DNA of 64,000 nucleotides from Deltaproteobacteria bacterium (GCA_017644045.1 JAEPMI010000013.1:124001-188000), one strand, 5' to 3'; numbered from the stretch's first letter, positions 49,880 to 60,172 are shown. Notes: generated from the letters alone by a model not told the origin. A program made the numbers and translations.

Positions 49880-49946
49880 CCTCGGTGCCGGTGTTCATCG
49901 GTCCTCGGGTCGCCGAGCCCTCCGGGCCGACGAAGGCGGTGAGCAC

Positions 49947-51731
49947 GTGTCTTGGGAAGGCTGGGCCGCGCTCGCGGTGGTGGTCGTCGTGTTCGGGATG
50001 CTCGCGCGAGGCCGGGTGGCGCCGGATGCCGCCTTGCTGGGCGGCGTGGTCTTCCTGTGCGCGCTCGGCCCCTTCTCCGATCGCTTTCCGGATGCGGCCA
50101 CCGTGGCCCGCGGCTTCGGCAACGAGGCCCTCCTCACGGTGGCGGCGCTCTACGTGGTCAGTGCCGCGATGGTGCGGACGGGGGCCATCGATGGGCTCAC
50201 GCGCCGCGTGCTCGGCCAGCCACGCTCACCACTCGGTGCGCAGCTCCGACTGACCTTTCCGGTCGCCCTTCTCAGCGCCTTCATGAACAACACCCCGGTG
50301 GTCGCCATGACGCTCCCGGCGGTCAAGGAGTGGGCGAAGAGGGCGCGCCTGGACCCCGCGCGCTTGCTGATGCCGCTCAGCTACGCGGCCGTCCTGGGAG
50401 GCATGTGCACCCTGATCGGGACCAGCACCACTCTCGTGGTGCAGGGGCTGCTGCGTCAGGCGGGCGAGCGCACCTTCGATCTGTTCACGATCTCTCCGGT
50501 CGGTGTGCCCGTGGCCATCGCCGGCCTGCTCTACACGGCGTGGGCGACCCACGCGCTGCTGCCCGCGCGCGCCGCACCGGAGGAGCGCATCGACGATCCC
50601 CGAACGTATCGCGTCGGGATGCGTGTCCTCCCGGGGTCGCCCCTGGTCGGCGCGACCATCGAAGAGGCCGGTCTGCGCGGGCTCGCGGGTCTCTTCCTCG
50701 CGGAGATCGAGCGCGGCGAAGAGCTGCATGTGGCGGTGGCGCCGGACGAGCAGTTGCGGGCGGACGATCGGCTGATGTTCGTCGGGGAGGTTCGGTCGGT
50801 CGTGGAGCTGGGGCGGATCCCGGGGCTGGCGCCGCTGGATGCCGACGCGCGGGCAGGCAGCCGCGAGCGAGCCTTCGTGGAGGCGGTCGTCGGCCGCACA
50901 TCGCCGGTCTCCGGCCGGTCCATCCGGGAAGCCAAGCTGCGGTCTCGCTACGACGCCGTGGTGGTCGGGGTGCACCGGGACGGCGACGCCCTCGAGGGCA
51001 AGCTCGGCGACGTGGTGCTCCAGCCCGGCGACGCGTTGCTCCTCGAGACGGACCCTCGCTTCGTGGACCGGTGGCGTGGTCGTCGCGACTTCCTGCTGGT
51101 GGCCCCTCTCGGGGTCGAGCCGGTGCGGCGGCGGGAGCGTGCAGGTGTGGCGGCCGCCATCGCGCTCGCCTTCGTGGGGCTGGCCGCTTGTGAGCCGCTG
51201 ACCGGACTGTCCGTCGGTGCCGTGGCCCTGATCGCGGCGTCGGCGCTCGTCCTGACCCGCTGCGTCACCGTGACCGAGGCTCGCCAGTCGATCGACGCGT
51301 CCACGCTCCTGGCGATCGGCAGCGCCTTGGCCCTCGCATCGACGTTGGAGTCCACGGGAGTCGCGCAGGCCCTGTCCGGCGCGATTCTCGCCCCGGCGTC
51401 CGCGTTCGGGCCCTGGGGCGCGCTGGCGGGCATCTACCTGACCACGCTGATTCTCACCGAGCTCGTCACCAACAACGCTGCTGCGGCGCTGGTCTTCCCC
51501 ATCGCGCTCGCGACCGCGCGCCAGCTCGACGTCGACGTCTTTCCCTTCGCGCTGGCGATCGCAGTGGCGGCCTCTGCGGGTTTCGCCTCACCGCTCGGCT
51601 ACCAGACCCACCTCATGGTCTACGGACCCGGTGGCTATCGCTTCGGCGACTTCGCGAGGGTCGGCCTCCCGCTGGATCTGCTGGTCATGGCCATCGCGGT
51701 GACCCTGATCCACTGGCTCTTCCCCTTCTGA
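49947..51731 (+). CDS. SLC13/DASS-family transporter with two RCK_C domains
   Basis: 594 aa from GTG 49947. Two halves of hydrophobic helices carry the family's repeated motifs: MNNTPVVAMTLPAV and LIGTSTTL in the first, LVTNNAAAALVFP and ASPLGYQTHLMVYGPGGY in the second. Between them (~residues 210-385) lie two TrkA-C-like RCK modules (RVGMRVLPGSPLVGATIEEAGL and VSGRSIREAKLRSRYDAVVVGV), which regulate or gate transport. Homologues move sulfate, dicarboxylates or other anions with Na+. Substrate cannot be fixed by eye. Convergent with the sigma-54 activator gene. Confidence 0.88.
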   Translation: MSWEGWAALAVVVVVFGMLARGRVAPDAALLGGVVFLCALGPFSDRFPDAATVARGFGNEALLTVAALYVVSAAMVRTGAIDGLTRRVLGQPRSPLGAQLRLTFPVALLSAFMNNTPVVAMTLPAVKEWAKRARLDPARLLMPLSYAAVLGGMCTLIGTSTTLVVQGLLRQAGERTFDLFTISPVGVPVAIAGLLYTAWATHALLPARAAPEERIDDPRTYRVGMRVLPGSPLVGATIEEAGLRGLAGLFLAEIERGEELHVAVAPDEQLRADDRLMFVGEVRSVVELGRIPGLAPLDADARAGSRERAFVEAVVGRTSPVSGRSIREAKLRSRYDAVVVGVHRDGDALEGKLGDVVLQPGDALLLETDPRFVDRWRGRRDFLLVAPLGVEPVRRRERAGVAAAIALAFVGLAACEPLTGLSVGAVALIAASALVLTRCVTVTEARQSIDASTLLAIGSALALASTLESTGVAQALSGAILAPASAFGPWGALAGIYLTTLILTELVTNNAAAALVFPIALATARQLDVDVFPFALAIAVAASAGFASPLGYQTHLMVYGPGGYRFGDFARVGLPLDLLVMAIAVTLIHWLFPF

Positions 51732-51738
51732 CCGACGC

Positions 51739-53442
51739 TCATGCCGGGCCGAGGTAGCGGTAGAGCGTACGGAGGCTGATGCCGAGGGCGGCGGCCGCGG
51801 CTTCGCGGTTGCCGTCGTGGCTCTCGAGGGTCTTGGTCACGTAGTCGGCGACGAAGCGTTCGCGGGCCTCGGCCAGCGGGAGCTCCATCGCCGGCGGCGG
51901 CGAGCTCGGTTTGACCGGGGCCAGCTGGAGATCGTCGGGCGTGATCGCGTCACCGTCGCAGAGGAGCGCGGCCCGGCGCATCGTCGCCTTGAGCTCGCGG
52001 ACGTTGCCCGGCCACGAATGGCGGAGCAGCGCCTTCTCGGCCGCAGGCGAGAAGCGGTGGTGGAGCAGCCCGAGCTCTCGCTCGGCCTTCCGCAGGAAGA
52101 GGCTCGCGAGCAGCAGCACGTCGTCACCGCGTTGGGCGAGCGAGGGCAACGCGATGGTGACCTCCTTCAGGCGGAAGAGGAGGTCGCGCCGGAAACGGCC
52201 GGCCTCGACCTCGGCCTCGAGGTCTTTGTGGGTGGCGGCGACCAGTCGGAAGTCGACCGGGCGGGACTCGCCGTCGCCGAGGCGCGTCACCTGCCGTTCC
52301 TCGAGCACGCGGAGCAGCGCGGCCTGCATCGGCGGCGGCATGTCGCCGACCTCGTCGAGGAAGAGCGTCGATCCGTCCGCGCGCTCGACGACGCCCTTCC
52401 GGTCCGCGATCGCGCCGGTGTACGCGCCCTTCTTCGCGCCGAAGAGCTCGGCGCCGAGCAGGCTCTCGGGCACGGCGCTGCAGTTGAGCGCGACCATGCC
52501 CTTGCCGCCCCGATCGCTCGCGTGGTGGAGCGCCCGCGCGACCATCTCCTTGCCGGTGCCGGTGTCGCCGAGGATCAGCACGCTCAGCGTGCTCGGCCCG
52601 ATGCGCTGCACCAGCCGACGGACCTCGGCCATGGTCGCGTGCTCACCCACGAGCAGGTACTCCCCCTCGCCGCGTCCCGAGGCACGCCGCAGCTGCGCGA
52701 GCAACGGCAGCACCATCGAGCCCACGGTCTCGAGCTCGTCGACGTGCCGCTCGTGAAAGGCGGCCACGCCGCGCTTGCCCAGGAAGAGCGCGCCCAGGGT
52801 CTTGCCTCCGAGTCGCATCGGTACGCAGAGCGCGCTCGAGAGCTGGAGCGAGGCGACGCTGGGCACGTGGCCGTAGCGCTGGTGGGCCAGCGCATCGCTC
52901 AGACACACGGCCTCGCCGCTCTCCAGCACGTCGCGGACCAGGGTGTCCGAGAGCAGGTCCGCGCCATCGGCCATCGGCGAGCCATCGCGTTTCTGCGCCA
53001 GCGGAACCACGTAGCCGTCGCGCTCCCGGAGCACGAAGGCGCCACCGTCGGCGTCGAGGAGCTCGAGGAGCTCGCGCAGGAGCGCCGCGAGCGCCTCGTC
53101 GGGCGCTTCGACGTCGGCCAGCGCGGCCGCGAGCCGGTCGATGGGCAGCCGATCGGGCCCCTCGGCGTCGGCCGTCGGCCGCTCCAGGACCACGCCATCG
53201 ATCTCGATCCGGTCCCCGAGCCCGAGCTCGAAGGTAGCTCCGGAGCCCAGCACCCGTATCTGGAGCTGGGCGCCCTCCCTCTTGACCACCGCCCATTGTC
53301 GGTCGACCGTGCCCAAGCACAGGTCCGCGCTCGGGTCCGCCCCGATCGTGGTCACCACCTTGGACAAGGTCCGCCGGATGGGAACGGCGCCCGGCCCCGG
53401 GACGATGACGAGCTCCACGACCGCTTCCGACGACATGCGCAT
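51739..53442 (-). CDS. Sigma-54-dependent activator with degenerate FHA and GAF domains
   Basis: 567 aa. N-terminal FHA-like beta domain (~8-90) in which the phosphothreonine-binding GR...S..H residues are replaced (TIGADPSAD, RQWAVVKREG), a GAF domain (~105-255), then an AAA+ domain with Walker A GDTGTGKE (292-299), sigma-54-contacting GAYTGA (339-344, GAFTGA variant), Walker B FLDEVGDM (361-368) and a Fis-type HTH ending the protein (NREAAAAALGISLRTLYRYLG). It activates sigma-54 promoters. M1 (53442) and M3 (53436) are both possible starts; the former overlaps the divergent kinase gene by 8 bp. Confidence 0.92.
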   Translation of the reverse strand: MRMSSEAVVELVIVPGPGAVPIRRTLSKVVTTIGADPSADLCLGTVDRQWAVVKREGAQLQIRVLGSGATFELGLGDRIEIDGVVLERPTADAEGPDRLPIDRLAAALADVEAPDEALAALLRELLELLDADGGAFVLRERDGYVVPLAQKRDGSPMADGADLLSDTLVRDVLESGEAVCLSDALAHQRYGHVPSVASLQLSSALCVPMRLGGKTLGALFLGKRGVAAFHERHVDELETVGSMVLPLLAQLRRASGRGEGEYLLVGEHATMAEVRRLVQRIGPSTLSVLILGDTGTGKEMVARALHHASDRGGKGMVALNCSAVPESLLGAELFGAKKGAYTGAIADRKGVVERADGSTLFLDEVGDMPPPMQAALLRVLEERQVTRLGDGESRPVDFRLVAATHKDLEAEVEAGRFRRDLLFRLKEVTIALPSLAQRGDDVLLLASLFLRKAERELGLLHHRFSPAAEKALLRHSWPGNVRELKATMRRAALLCDGDAITPDDLQLAPVKPSSPPPAMELPLAEARERFVADYVTKTLESHDGNREAAAAALGISLRTLYRYLGPA

Positions 53443-55798
53443 CGGATCCTATCAGCTCCGCGAACGCGTCGGAGAGGGTGGGTTCGCGCGCGTCTATCAC
53501 GCGACCGGTCCCGATGGAGACGTGGCCATCAAGGTCCTCGCCGCGGTCGACGGGACCCTCGAGCCGGCGATGGTCGCCCGCTTCGAGCGAGAGATCGAGA
53601 CGCTCGCGAAGGTTCGACACCCGAGCCTGGTCTCGTTGCTCGACCACGGCGTCGACCCCGCGCGCGGACCGTACCTGGTCATGCCGCTGCTGGTCGGGCT
53701 CACGCTCCGCGACCTGATCCCGAAGGGCGGGCTCGGTCCAGAAGCGGCGCTCCGGCTGCTGACGCCGGTGGTGCAGGCGATGGGCGCGCTCCACGCCGCG
53801 GGGCTGGTCCATCGCGACCTGAAGCCGGAGAACGTGATCGTCTCGCCACGGGGCGAGGTCACGCTGGTCGACCTGGGTCTCGCGCTCGGCATCGAGCAGT
53901 CGCGGTTGACCCAGGCCGGCGCGGTCGCGGGCTCGGTGCCCTACATGGCGCCGGAGCAGATCGACGGCGCCGACCCGCGACCAGAGAGCGACGTCTGGAG
54001 CCTCGGCGTCCTGCTCTACGAGCTGGTGACCGGGCGCCGACCCTTCGCGCGGGGTCGAGCCGGCGAGGAGGTCGCGGCGATCCTGGCCGGCCGCTTCGAC
54101 GGGCTGGCCGAGCGCGACCGACGGGTCTCCCGTGAGCTCGACGCGCTGGTGAGCGACGTGCTCCAGCGGGATGCCGACGAGCGGCCAGCCGACGCCCACG
54201 AGCTGCTGCACCGGGTCGAGGCGCTGATGGACTGGGCCCCGCCGGCGGCTCAGCGGTCCGAGGTGATGCAGGTGCTCACCGACCTGTCCGCGTACCAGAA
54301 GGCGCGCGCGGCGGACCGGGTGGCGGAGCTGCAGGACGCGGCCCACCGCGCTTCGGCGAGCGGCGACACCTTCGCGGCGCTCGCTCTCCTCGACCGCGCG
54401 CTCGCCTACCGACCCGACGATCGGGGAGTGCTCTCGGCGATCGAGAACGTCTCGGCCGCGCCGGTGATCCCGAAGGACCGACCGACGTCCGATCCGCCGG
54501 TCGACGCGCACGCGCGCACCGAGCTGGTCTCGACCCGGCTCGAGCGACCGAGCGCTCGGCCGGCTGCCCAGAAGTCGTCGCGTGGGCGATGGGTCGCCGC
54601 TGGGGTCGGTGGTGTGCTCGCGTTGGTCGCGGTCGGTGTGGCTGGCTACCTCATGGGTGGCGAGCCGGAGCCCGTCGCCGAGGCGGAGCCCGTGGTCGCG
54701 GAGGCCGAAGGGCCCGAGGCGGAGGAAGCGCCGGACGAGCCGGAGCCGTTGCCAGCGAGCGCGGTCGAGCTCCCGCCGCTGACCAGCCTCGACGATCTCA
54801 CGCGGATCCCGGCCGCCGATCTCGAAGGCGGACCGATGATCGACATGGGCACCAACATCCGGCAGCCGGGTGAGCCGCTGGTGCCGGCGTCCATGCTCGG
54901 CAGCCGTGGTCCGGCCGGTGCGCTGCAGCACATCGAGGACCAGCTCGCGGAGCGCCCGGGCGACGCCGAGCTGCGCGTCGGTCGCGCGCTGGCGCTCCTC
55001 GGGAACGGCCGCGAGCGCGAAGGGCTCTCCGAGCTCGAGGCGCTGAGCCGATCGAACCCAGAGCTGGCGGTGCTCTGGGGTGGGCGCGGCTACGTCGCGA
55101 TGCGGCTCGGCCAGTTCGAGGAGGCCGAGCGTTTCTTCACGAAGGCGGTCGAGCTCGACCCGACCGACCATGCGTCGCTGCGCAACCGAGGCATCCTGCG
55201 TCATCGGCGCGGTAAGCGCGCCGAGGCGTATGCCGATCTGCTCGGGGCGCTGCGCTACGGACCCCACGACGTGAACACGCTCAGCGAGCTGGCGCAGATC
55301 TATGAGCGGACGGGTCATCGGATGTGGGCGCGGCCTCTGCTGGAGCGGGTGGTTCGGGCGCGGCCGACGCACGCGGAGGCGTGGGTCGACCTCTCGATGG
55401 TTCAGCCGGACACGGACGAAGCGCTGGCGAGTCTCGATCGCGCGCTGCAGCTGAACCCCTCGATGCGGCGCGCGTACACGCGGCGCTGCACCGTGCTCGC
55501 GCGCTCGGAGCGCCCGGAGGCGGTCGACGCCTGCACGCGGGCGATGGAAGCGGCGCCGAACGATCCGTGGATGCAGATGCAGCGAGGGCTGGCGCACTAC
55601 CACGCGGGGGACGACGAGACGGCGCTGGTCGACATCGACGCTGCGCTCGAGCGCCGGCCGCGCGACCCGGTGATGCTCGTCAACCGATACTTCGTGTTGG
55701 AGCATGCGGGTCGCACGGCCGAGGCCCGAGCGGACCTTCGGTTGGCGTGCGATCTCGGCCACGAGCCCGCGTGCAACGAGCTCGCCGGCCGAGACTGA
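53435..55798 (+). CDS. Membrane-anchored Ser/Thr protein kinase with extracytoplasmic TPR domain
   Basis: 787 aa from ATG 53435. The kinase domain (5-265) has RVGEGGFARV, Lys33 in VAIKVL, HRDLKPEN (126-133), a variant DLG (146-148) instead of DFG, and PYMAPEQIDG. A juxtamembrane TPR-like part (~285-340) is followed by a membrane helix at 385-408 (RWVAAGVGGVLALVAVGVAGYL). The C-terminal ~350 residues contain about eight TPRs (e.g. AVLWGGRGYVAMRLGQFEEAERFF and VMLVNRYFVLEHAGRTAEARAD). It is head-to-head with the FHA sigma-54 activator, a plausible phosphorylation partner. Confidence 0.92.
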   Translation: MRIGSYQLRERVGEGGFARVYHATGPDGDVAIKVLAAVDGTLEPAMVARFEREIETLAKVRHPSLVSLLDHGVDPARGPYLVMPLLVGLTLRDLIPKGGLGPEAALRLLTPVVQAMGALHAAGLVHRDLKPENVIVSPRGEVTLVDLGLALGIEQSRLTQAGAVAGSVPYMAPEQIDGADPRPESDVWSLGVLLYELVTGRRPFARGRAGEEVAAILAGRFDGLAERDRRVSRELDALVSDVLQRDADERPADAHELLHRVEALMDWAPPAAQRSEVMQVLTDLSAYQKARAADRVAELQDAAHRASASGDTFAALALLDRALAYRPDDRGVLSAIENVSAAPVIPKDRPTSDPPVDAHARTELVSTRLERPSARPAAQKSSRGRWVAAGVGGVLALVAVGVAGYLMGGEPEPVAEAEPVVAEAEGPEAEEAPDEPEPLPASAVELPPLTSLDDLTRIPAADLEGGPMIDMGTNIRQPGEPLVPASMLGSRGPAGALQHIEDQLAERPGDAELRVGRALALLGNGREREGLSELEALSRSNPELAVLWGGRGYVAMRLGQFEEAERFFTKAVELDPTDHASLRNRGILRHRRGKRAEAYADLLGALRYGPHDVNTLSELAQIYERTGHRMWARPLLERVVRARPTHAEAWVDLSMVQPDTDEALASLDRALQLNPSMRRAYTRRCTVLARSERPEAVDACTRAMEAAPNDPWMQMQRGLAHYHAGDDETALVDIDAALERRPRDPVMLVNRYFVLEHAGRTAEARADLRLACDLGHEPACNELAGRD

Positions 55799-55802
55799 CG
55801 CC

Positions 55803-56480
55803 TCACTCGGCCTCCTCTTCCTCCATCCAGCGCGGGCGGCCCATGTAGCGGACGACGGCGTTCTCGAAGGTGCCGGCGACCCAGCTGTTGGCGAAGCTGC
55901 CCTCGCGTCCGCGAAAGACGGCCACGACCTTGCCGGACGCGCGCCCGGCCTCCTGGAACATACTGCCCTCGGGGTCGTAGTCGCCCGCGGTCCACTCGGT
56001 GATCTCGAGGTGGTAGGCGGTGTTGGTGTTCCAGCTCGTGGTGCGCTCGGGCTCGTCGATCTTCTGGATCTGGAAGTAGCCGCCCCCGCTCTCGTCGATG
56101 CCGTGGGTGTAGGTGCCCACGCCCATCTCCTGCGGGAGGTCGCTGAGGTTCACGGCCTCCTTCATGCCCGCGAGGATCGCGGTCGGTCGGTCGAGCTCGG
56201 CGGTCGAGAGGGTCATGCCCCACTCGTTGAAGCGCGGCTGGAAGAGCACGGTCTTGATCTCGATCGGGCGCCCGTTGGCCATGGCGGTGACGGGGCTGTT
56301 CGGGATCACGTCCGCGCTGAGCTCTTCGGTGTACTCGAAGGTCTCGGGCGCGGCGGGCGCCTCGGGCTCGGCCTCGGCGGTTTCGGTCCCGGGCGCCGCG
56401 TTGGCCTCCGGCGGCTCTGCTTCTTCGGAGCAGCCGGCGAGCGCGAGCACGAGGGCGAGGGTGGTGGTGATGCGGTTCAT
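55803..56480 (-). CDS. Putative lipoprotein controlled by sigma-54
   Basis: 225 aa. Signal peptide with lipobox LALAGC (Cys ~17), an Ala/Glu/Pro linker (EEAEPPEANAAPGTETAEAE), and a ~170-residue beta domain (VTAMANGRPIEIKTVLFQPRFNEWGMTLSTA, GYFQIQKIDEPERTTSW, HLEITEWTAGDYDPEG, SGKVVAVFRGREGSFANSWVAGTFENAVV) without a known enzyme motif. AGGAGA precedes ATG 56480 and a near-perfect sigma-54 promoter lies ~55 bp upstream. It converges with the kinase gene (4 bp between stops). Function unknown. Confidence 0.7.
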   Translation of the reverse strand: MNRITTTLALVLALAGCSEEAEPPEANAAPGTETAEAEPEAPAAPETFEYTEELSADVIPNSPVTAMANGRPIEIKTVLFQPRFNEWGMTLSTAELDRPTAILAGMKEAVNLSDLPQEMGVGTYTHGIDESGGGYFQIQKIDEPERTTSWNTNTAYHLEITEWTAGDYDPEGSMFQEAGRASGKVVAVFRGREGSFANSWVAGTFENAVVRYMGRPRWMEEEEAE

Positions 56481-56531
56481 GGGTCTTTCGTTTCTCCTGG
56501 GCCGCGACGTTGCGGCGATGCCCACCACCAG

Positions 56532-56548
56532 AGCACCGCCCGTGCCAA
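56532..56548 (-). promoter_or_regulatory. Sigma-54 promoter of the 225-aa lipoprotein
   Basis: Minus-strand TTGGCACGGGCGGTGCT matches YTGGCACGRNNNTTGCW at all but one defined position. It is identical, base for base, to the plus-strand promoter at 56975-56991. Predicted start near 56520 leaves a ~40 nt leader with an AGGAGA Shine-Dalgarno. Confidence 0.8.
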
Positions 56549-56610
56549 CCCCCGTCGCACCACGAAACCCCACCACTCGTCCCCCACGCGACAGCCTTGG
56601 CAGCCACCGC

Positions 56611-56679
56611 TGACACCCCTGACGATCGGGGACGCTGACACCCCTGACGATCGGGGATGACACCCCTGACGATCGGGGA
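56611..56679 (+). repeat. Three direct copies of a 22-mer (TGACACCCCTGACGATCGGG-GA)
   Basis: Copies at 56611-56632, 56636-56657 and 56658-56679 are identical. Inverted near-copies occur at 56790-56811 and 56891-56912, the latter extending the match to 34 bp with the third copy plus its 3' flank. Confidence 0.9.
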
Positions 56680-56713
56680 CGATCGTCTTCTTTGTATTCT
56701 TAACGGCCTCTTC

Positions 56714-56912
56714 GGCTCGGCCTTTAAGACGACAGGCGCGAGCGAACGTCCCGCGAACGCAGGGGTGTTCGGCAACAAGAAGACGATCGTCCCCGATCGA
56801 CCAGGGTGTCACCTGGCTCGGCCTTTAAGACGACAGGCGCGAGCGAGCGTCCCGCGAACGCAGGGGTGTTCGGCAACAAGAAGACGATCGTCCCCGATCG
56901 CCAGGGGTGTCA
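56714..56912 (+). repeat. 98 bp tandem duplication ending in inverted 22-mers
   Basis: 56714-56811 and 56815-56912 are ~96% identical with a 101 bp period. Each ends in an inverted copy of the 22-mer repeated upstream. With the direct copy at 56658 the units are bounded by 34 bp terminal inverted repeats (56658-56691 versus 56778-56811 and 56879-56912), as in a MITE-like element with an internal duplication. No target-site duplication was recognised. Confidence 0.8.
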
Positions 56913-56974
56913 GTGGTGACTGACAGGGGTGTCCGTGGTTTGGGGAACGTCGTGGTTTTGGGGGCGATCCGGGC

Positions 56975-56991
56975 TTGGCACGGGCGGTGCT
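56975..56991 (+). promoter_or_regulatory. Sigma-54 promoter of the 141-aa membrane protein
   Basis: TTGGCACGGGCGGTGCT, one mismatch to the consensus and identical to 56532-56548 on the other strand. Predicted start near 57003; AAAGGAGAGG precedes ATG 57040. Confidence 0.8.
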
Positions 56992-57039
56992 CTAGCTCCG
57001 GTCGGTCGCCATGTCGGCGACGAAAGGAGAGGAACTCAC

Positions 57040-57465
57040 ATGGACAAGATCGGTACCCTGAACAAGCACTTCGTCTGGCTCTTCGCGCTGGCGGCCGTCG
57101 GCCTCAGCTTCGCGAGCGGCTTCGTCACCTCGGGCATGGGCGGCAAGATCGCCAGCTTCGTCTACTTCGGCATCTTCGCCGTCAGCGGCTTCCTGGCGAT
57201 GGCCTTCACGCAGGCCAAGACCCTCGCGGGTGTCGGCGCCTTCATCGTGGCCTCGCTCGCCTCGGCGGGCGGCTACTACCTCGTCATCGCGTCGGCGACC
57301 CAGGAGGCGACCGAGGCCATGGGCGGCGGCGCCGAGGCCGGTGCGCTCGGCGCGTTCGTCGGCGGCTTCTTCGCGCTCATCATCGCGGTGGGCACCCTCG
57401 TCGCTGGCATCGGCGGCGTCATCACCGGCAACAAGGTCCGCAAGAAGGCCCTCGAGACCGCGTGA
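57040..57465 (+). CDS. Small four-helix membrane protein controlled by sigma-54
   Basis: 141 aa from ATG 57040 with AAAGGAGAGG. Four hydrophobic helices: FVWLFALAAVGLSFASGFV; FVYFGIFAVSGFLAMAFT; LAGVGAFIVASLASAGGYYLVI; ALGAFVGGFFALIIAVGTLVAGI. The sequence is rich in Ala and Gly with a basic C-terminus (GNKVRKKALETA). No transporter motif recognised. It is expressed from a sigma-54 promoter identical to that of the divergent lipoprotein, so both are probably induced together. A strong hairpin follows. Function unknown. Confidence 0.7.
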   Translation: MDKIGTLNKHFVWLFALAAVGLSFASGFVTSGMGGKIASFVYFGIFAVSGFLAMAFTQAKTLAGVGAFIVASLASAGGYYLVIASATQEATEAMGGGAEAGALGAFVGGFFALIIAVGTLVAGIGGVITGNKVRKKALETA

Positions 57466-57469
57466 GCCA

Positions 57470-57503
57470 CCGCGCGGCCCGCTCATGGGAGCGAGCCGCG
57501 CGG
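57470..57503. terminator. Strong hairpin terminator candidate
   Basis: CCGCGCGGC (57470-57478) and GCCGCGCGG (57495-57503), plus inner CGCTC/GAGCG around ATGG, make a 14 bp stem with one C-A mismatch directly after the membrane protein gene. It may also serve the convergent lipoprotein gene. No U-tract. Confidence 0.55.
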
Positions 57504-57609
57504 TCGGCGCCCCTGGCGAATGCCGTCACACCCGCTGGTGCGATGGCCTTTCGTCGTTCCAGCGCAGAACTCCTGGTGCCGCTCTTTCAGTCCGGCGTCG
57601 CTTCGTTCC

Positions 57610-57993
57610 TCAGGACCCGGAGTCCCAGAGCGCGCCTGCCGACCCGCATTGGATCAGGAGGCGCCCACGCGACTGCCCCGACGTTCCGATGGCTGGATAC
57701 TCCTCTCGCAGGGTGCTCTGCATGGAGCCGCCCAGGGCGGACCACCACGCGTCGGAGGCGGCGATCTCCGCTTGGTGGGTTTCGCGCCACGTGTGGATCT
57801 CGGAGCAAGCGCTCTCCCCGGCGACGACCTCGTTCTGCTGGGTGGCCAGCGCGGCGCGCTGGGCGGCCATCGTGCGGTCCTGCTCGCTCGGTTCCCCACC
57901 GCAGGCGGTGGCGCCGAGGCACAGGAGCGCGGCCAGGAGAGCGCGTCGGATCTGGCGGTGTGACGTGAGCGGGTATCGAGTGGTCATGTTCAT
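57610..57993 (-). CDS. Small putative lipoprotein
   Basis: 127 aa from ATG 57993 with GGAGG 5 nt upstream. A basic n-region (TSHRQIRRALLAALLCLGATAC) leads to a lipobox Cys at ~28. The ~100-residue mature part is helical (QDRTMAAQRAALATQQNEVV, HTWRETHQAEIAASDAWWSAL) with two Cys and no recognised motif. The N-terminus resembles a lysis- or inhibitor-type lipoprotein only superficially. Function unknown. The 144 bp before its 3' end carry only the hairpin of the previous gene. Confidence 0.65.
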   Translation of the reverse strand: MNMTTRYPLTSHRQIRRALLAALLCLGATACGGEPSEQDRTMAAQRAALATQQNEVVAGESACSEIHTWRETHQAEIAASDAWWSALGGSMQSTLREEYPAIGTSGQSRGRLLIQCGSAGALWDSGS

Positions 57994-58130
57994 CGTTCCT
58001 CCGGCCCGGTCTACGAGGGCGCGAGGCTCGTGTTCCGTCGTGGCGCGAAGTGACGAATTCCTGTCGTGTTCGGGCGAGCGGGAGCGGAGACCCGTGGGCT
58101 CGAGGCGGCGCCCACCGGAGCCCCCGCACC

Positions 58131-58159
58131 TTGACGCGATGCGGCGTCGTGGGTACGTG
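58131..58159 (+). promoter_or_regulatory. Sigma-70-like promoter and leader hairpin of aspS
   Basis: TTGACG (58131-58136), a 17 nt spacer and TACGTG (58154-58159) precede aspS. The predicted ~50 nt leader contains TCGCAGCG-CTTTT-CGCTGCGA (58174-58194, 8 bp stem), then CAGGAG before GTG 58219. The stem could be a leader hairpin of unknown purpose. Confidence 0.45.
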
Positions 58160-58218
58160 CCCCTCCCCACCCATCGCAGCGCTTTTCGCTGCGACCACGG
58201 GCGGTTTCAGGAGTCGAC

Positions 58219-60096
<1,878 letters not shown>

Positions 60097-60107
60097 GGCT
60101 CAAATTC

Positions 60108-60150
60108 GCCGTCACACGCAATATTGACGGCGACATGTTGCATGTGACGG
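60108..60150. promoter_or_regulatory. Three-arm palindromic operator of the Xre/RES toxin-antitoxin operon
   Basis: CCGTCACACGCAA (60109-60121) and TTGCATGTGACGG (60138-60150) are inverted with one mismatch, while GCCGTCA (60108-60114) is also inverted with TGACGGC (60125-60131). The region lies 23 bp before the antitoxin start and is a good candidate for autoregulation by the Xre antitoxin. Confidence 0.6.
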
Positions 60151-60172
60151 TCGTCGGTGGCAGGTTGGGCTC

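Larger units (their letters stand above)
56481..57039. other. Divergent 559 bp intergenic region with two sigma-54 promoters and a repeat array
   Basis: No gene is supported here. It holds two outward-facing sigma-54 promoters (56532-56548 minus, 56975-56991 plus), three direct 22 bp repeats (56611-56679), a 98 bp tandem duplication (56714-56811 and 56815-56912), inverted copies of the 22-mer, and TGTCAGT-GGTG-ACTGACA (56908-56925). Confidence 0.7.

Noticed and set aside
49840-50253. 137-codon plus-strand frame overlapping the SLC13 start
   Set aside because: The SLC13 frame has the family motifs; this one is a shadow, although its first bases form the inverted repeat at 49839-49879.
52643-55762. 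1039-codon minus-strand open frame across the kinase gene
   Set aside because: It is Arg/Pro/Asp-rich antisense of the kinase-TPR gene, which has clear motifs. In ~70% GC DNA stops are rare in such frames.
58174-58194. T-box-type leader for aspS
   Set aside because: Only a short 8 bp stem is present and no T-box sequence or antiterminator is seen; T-boxes are typical of Gram-positive bacteria.
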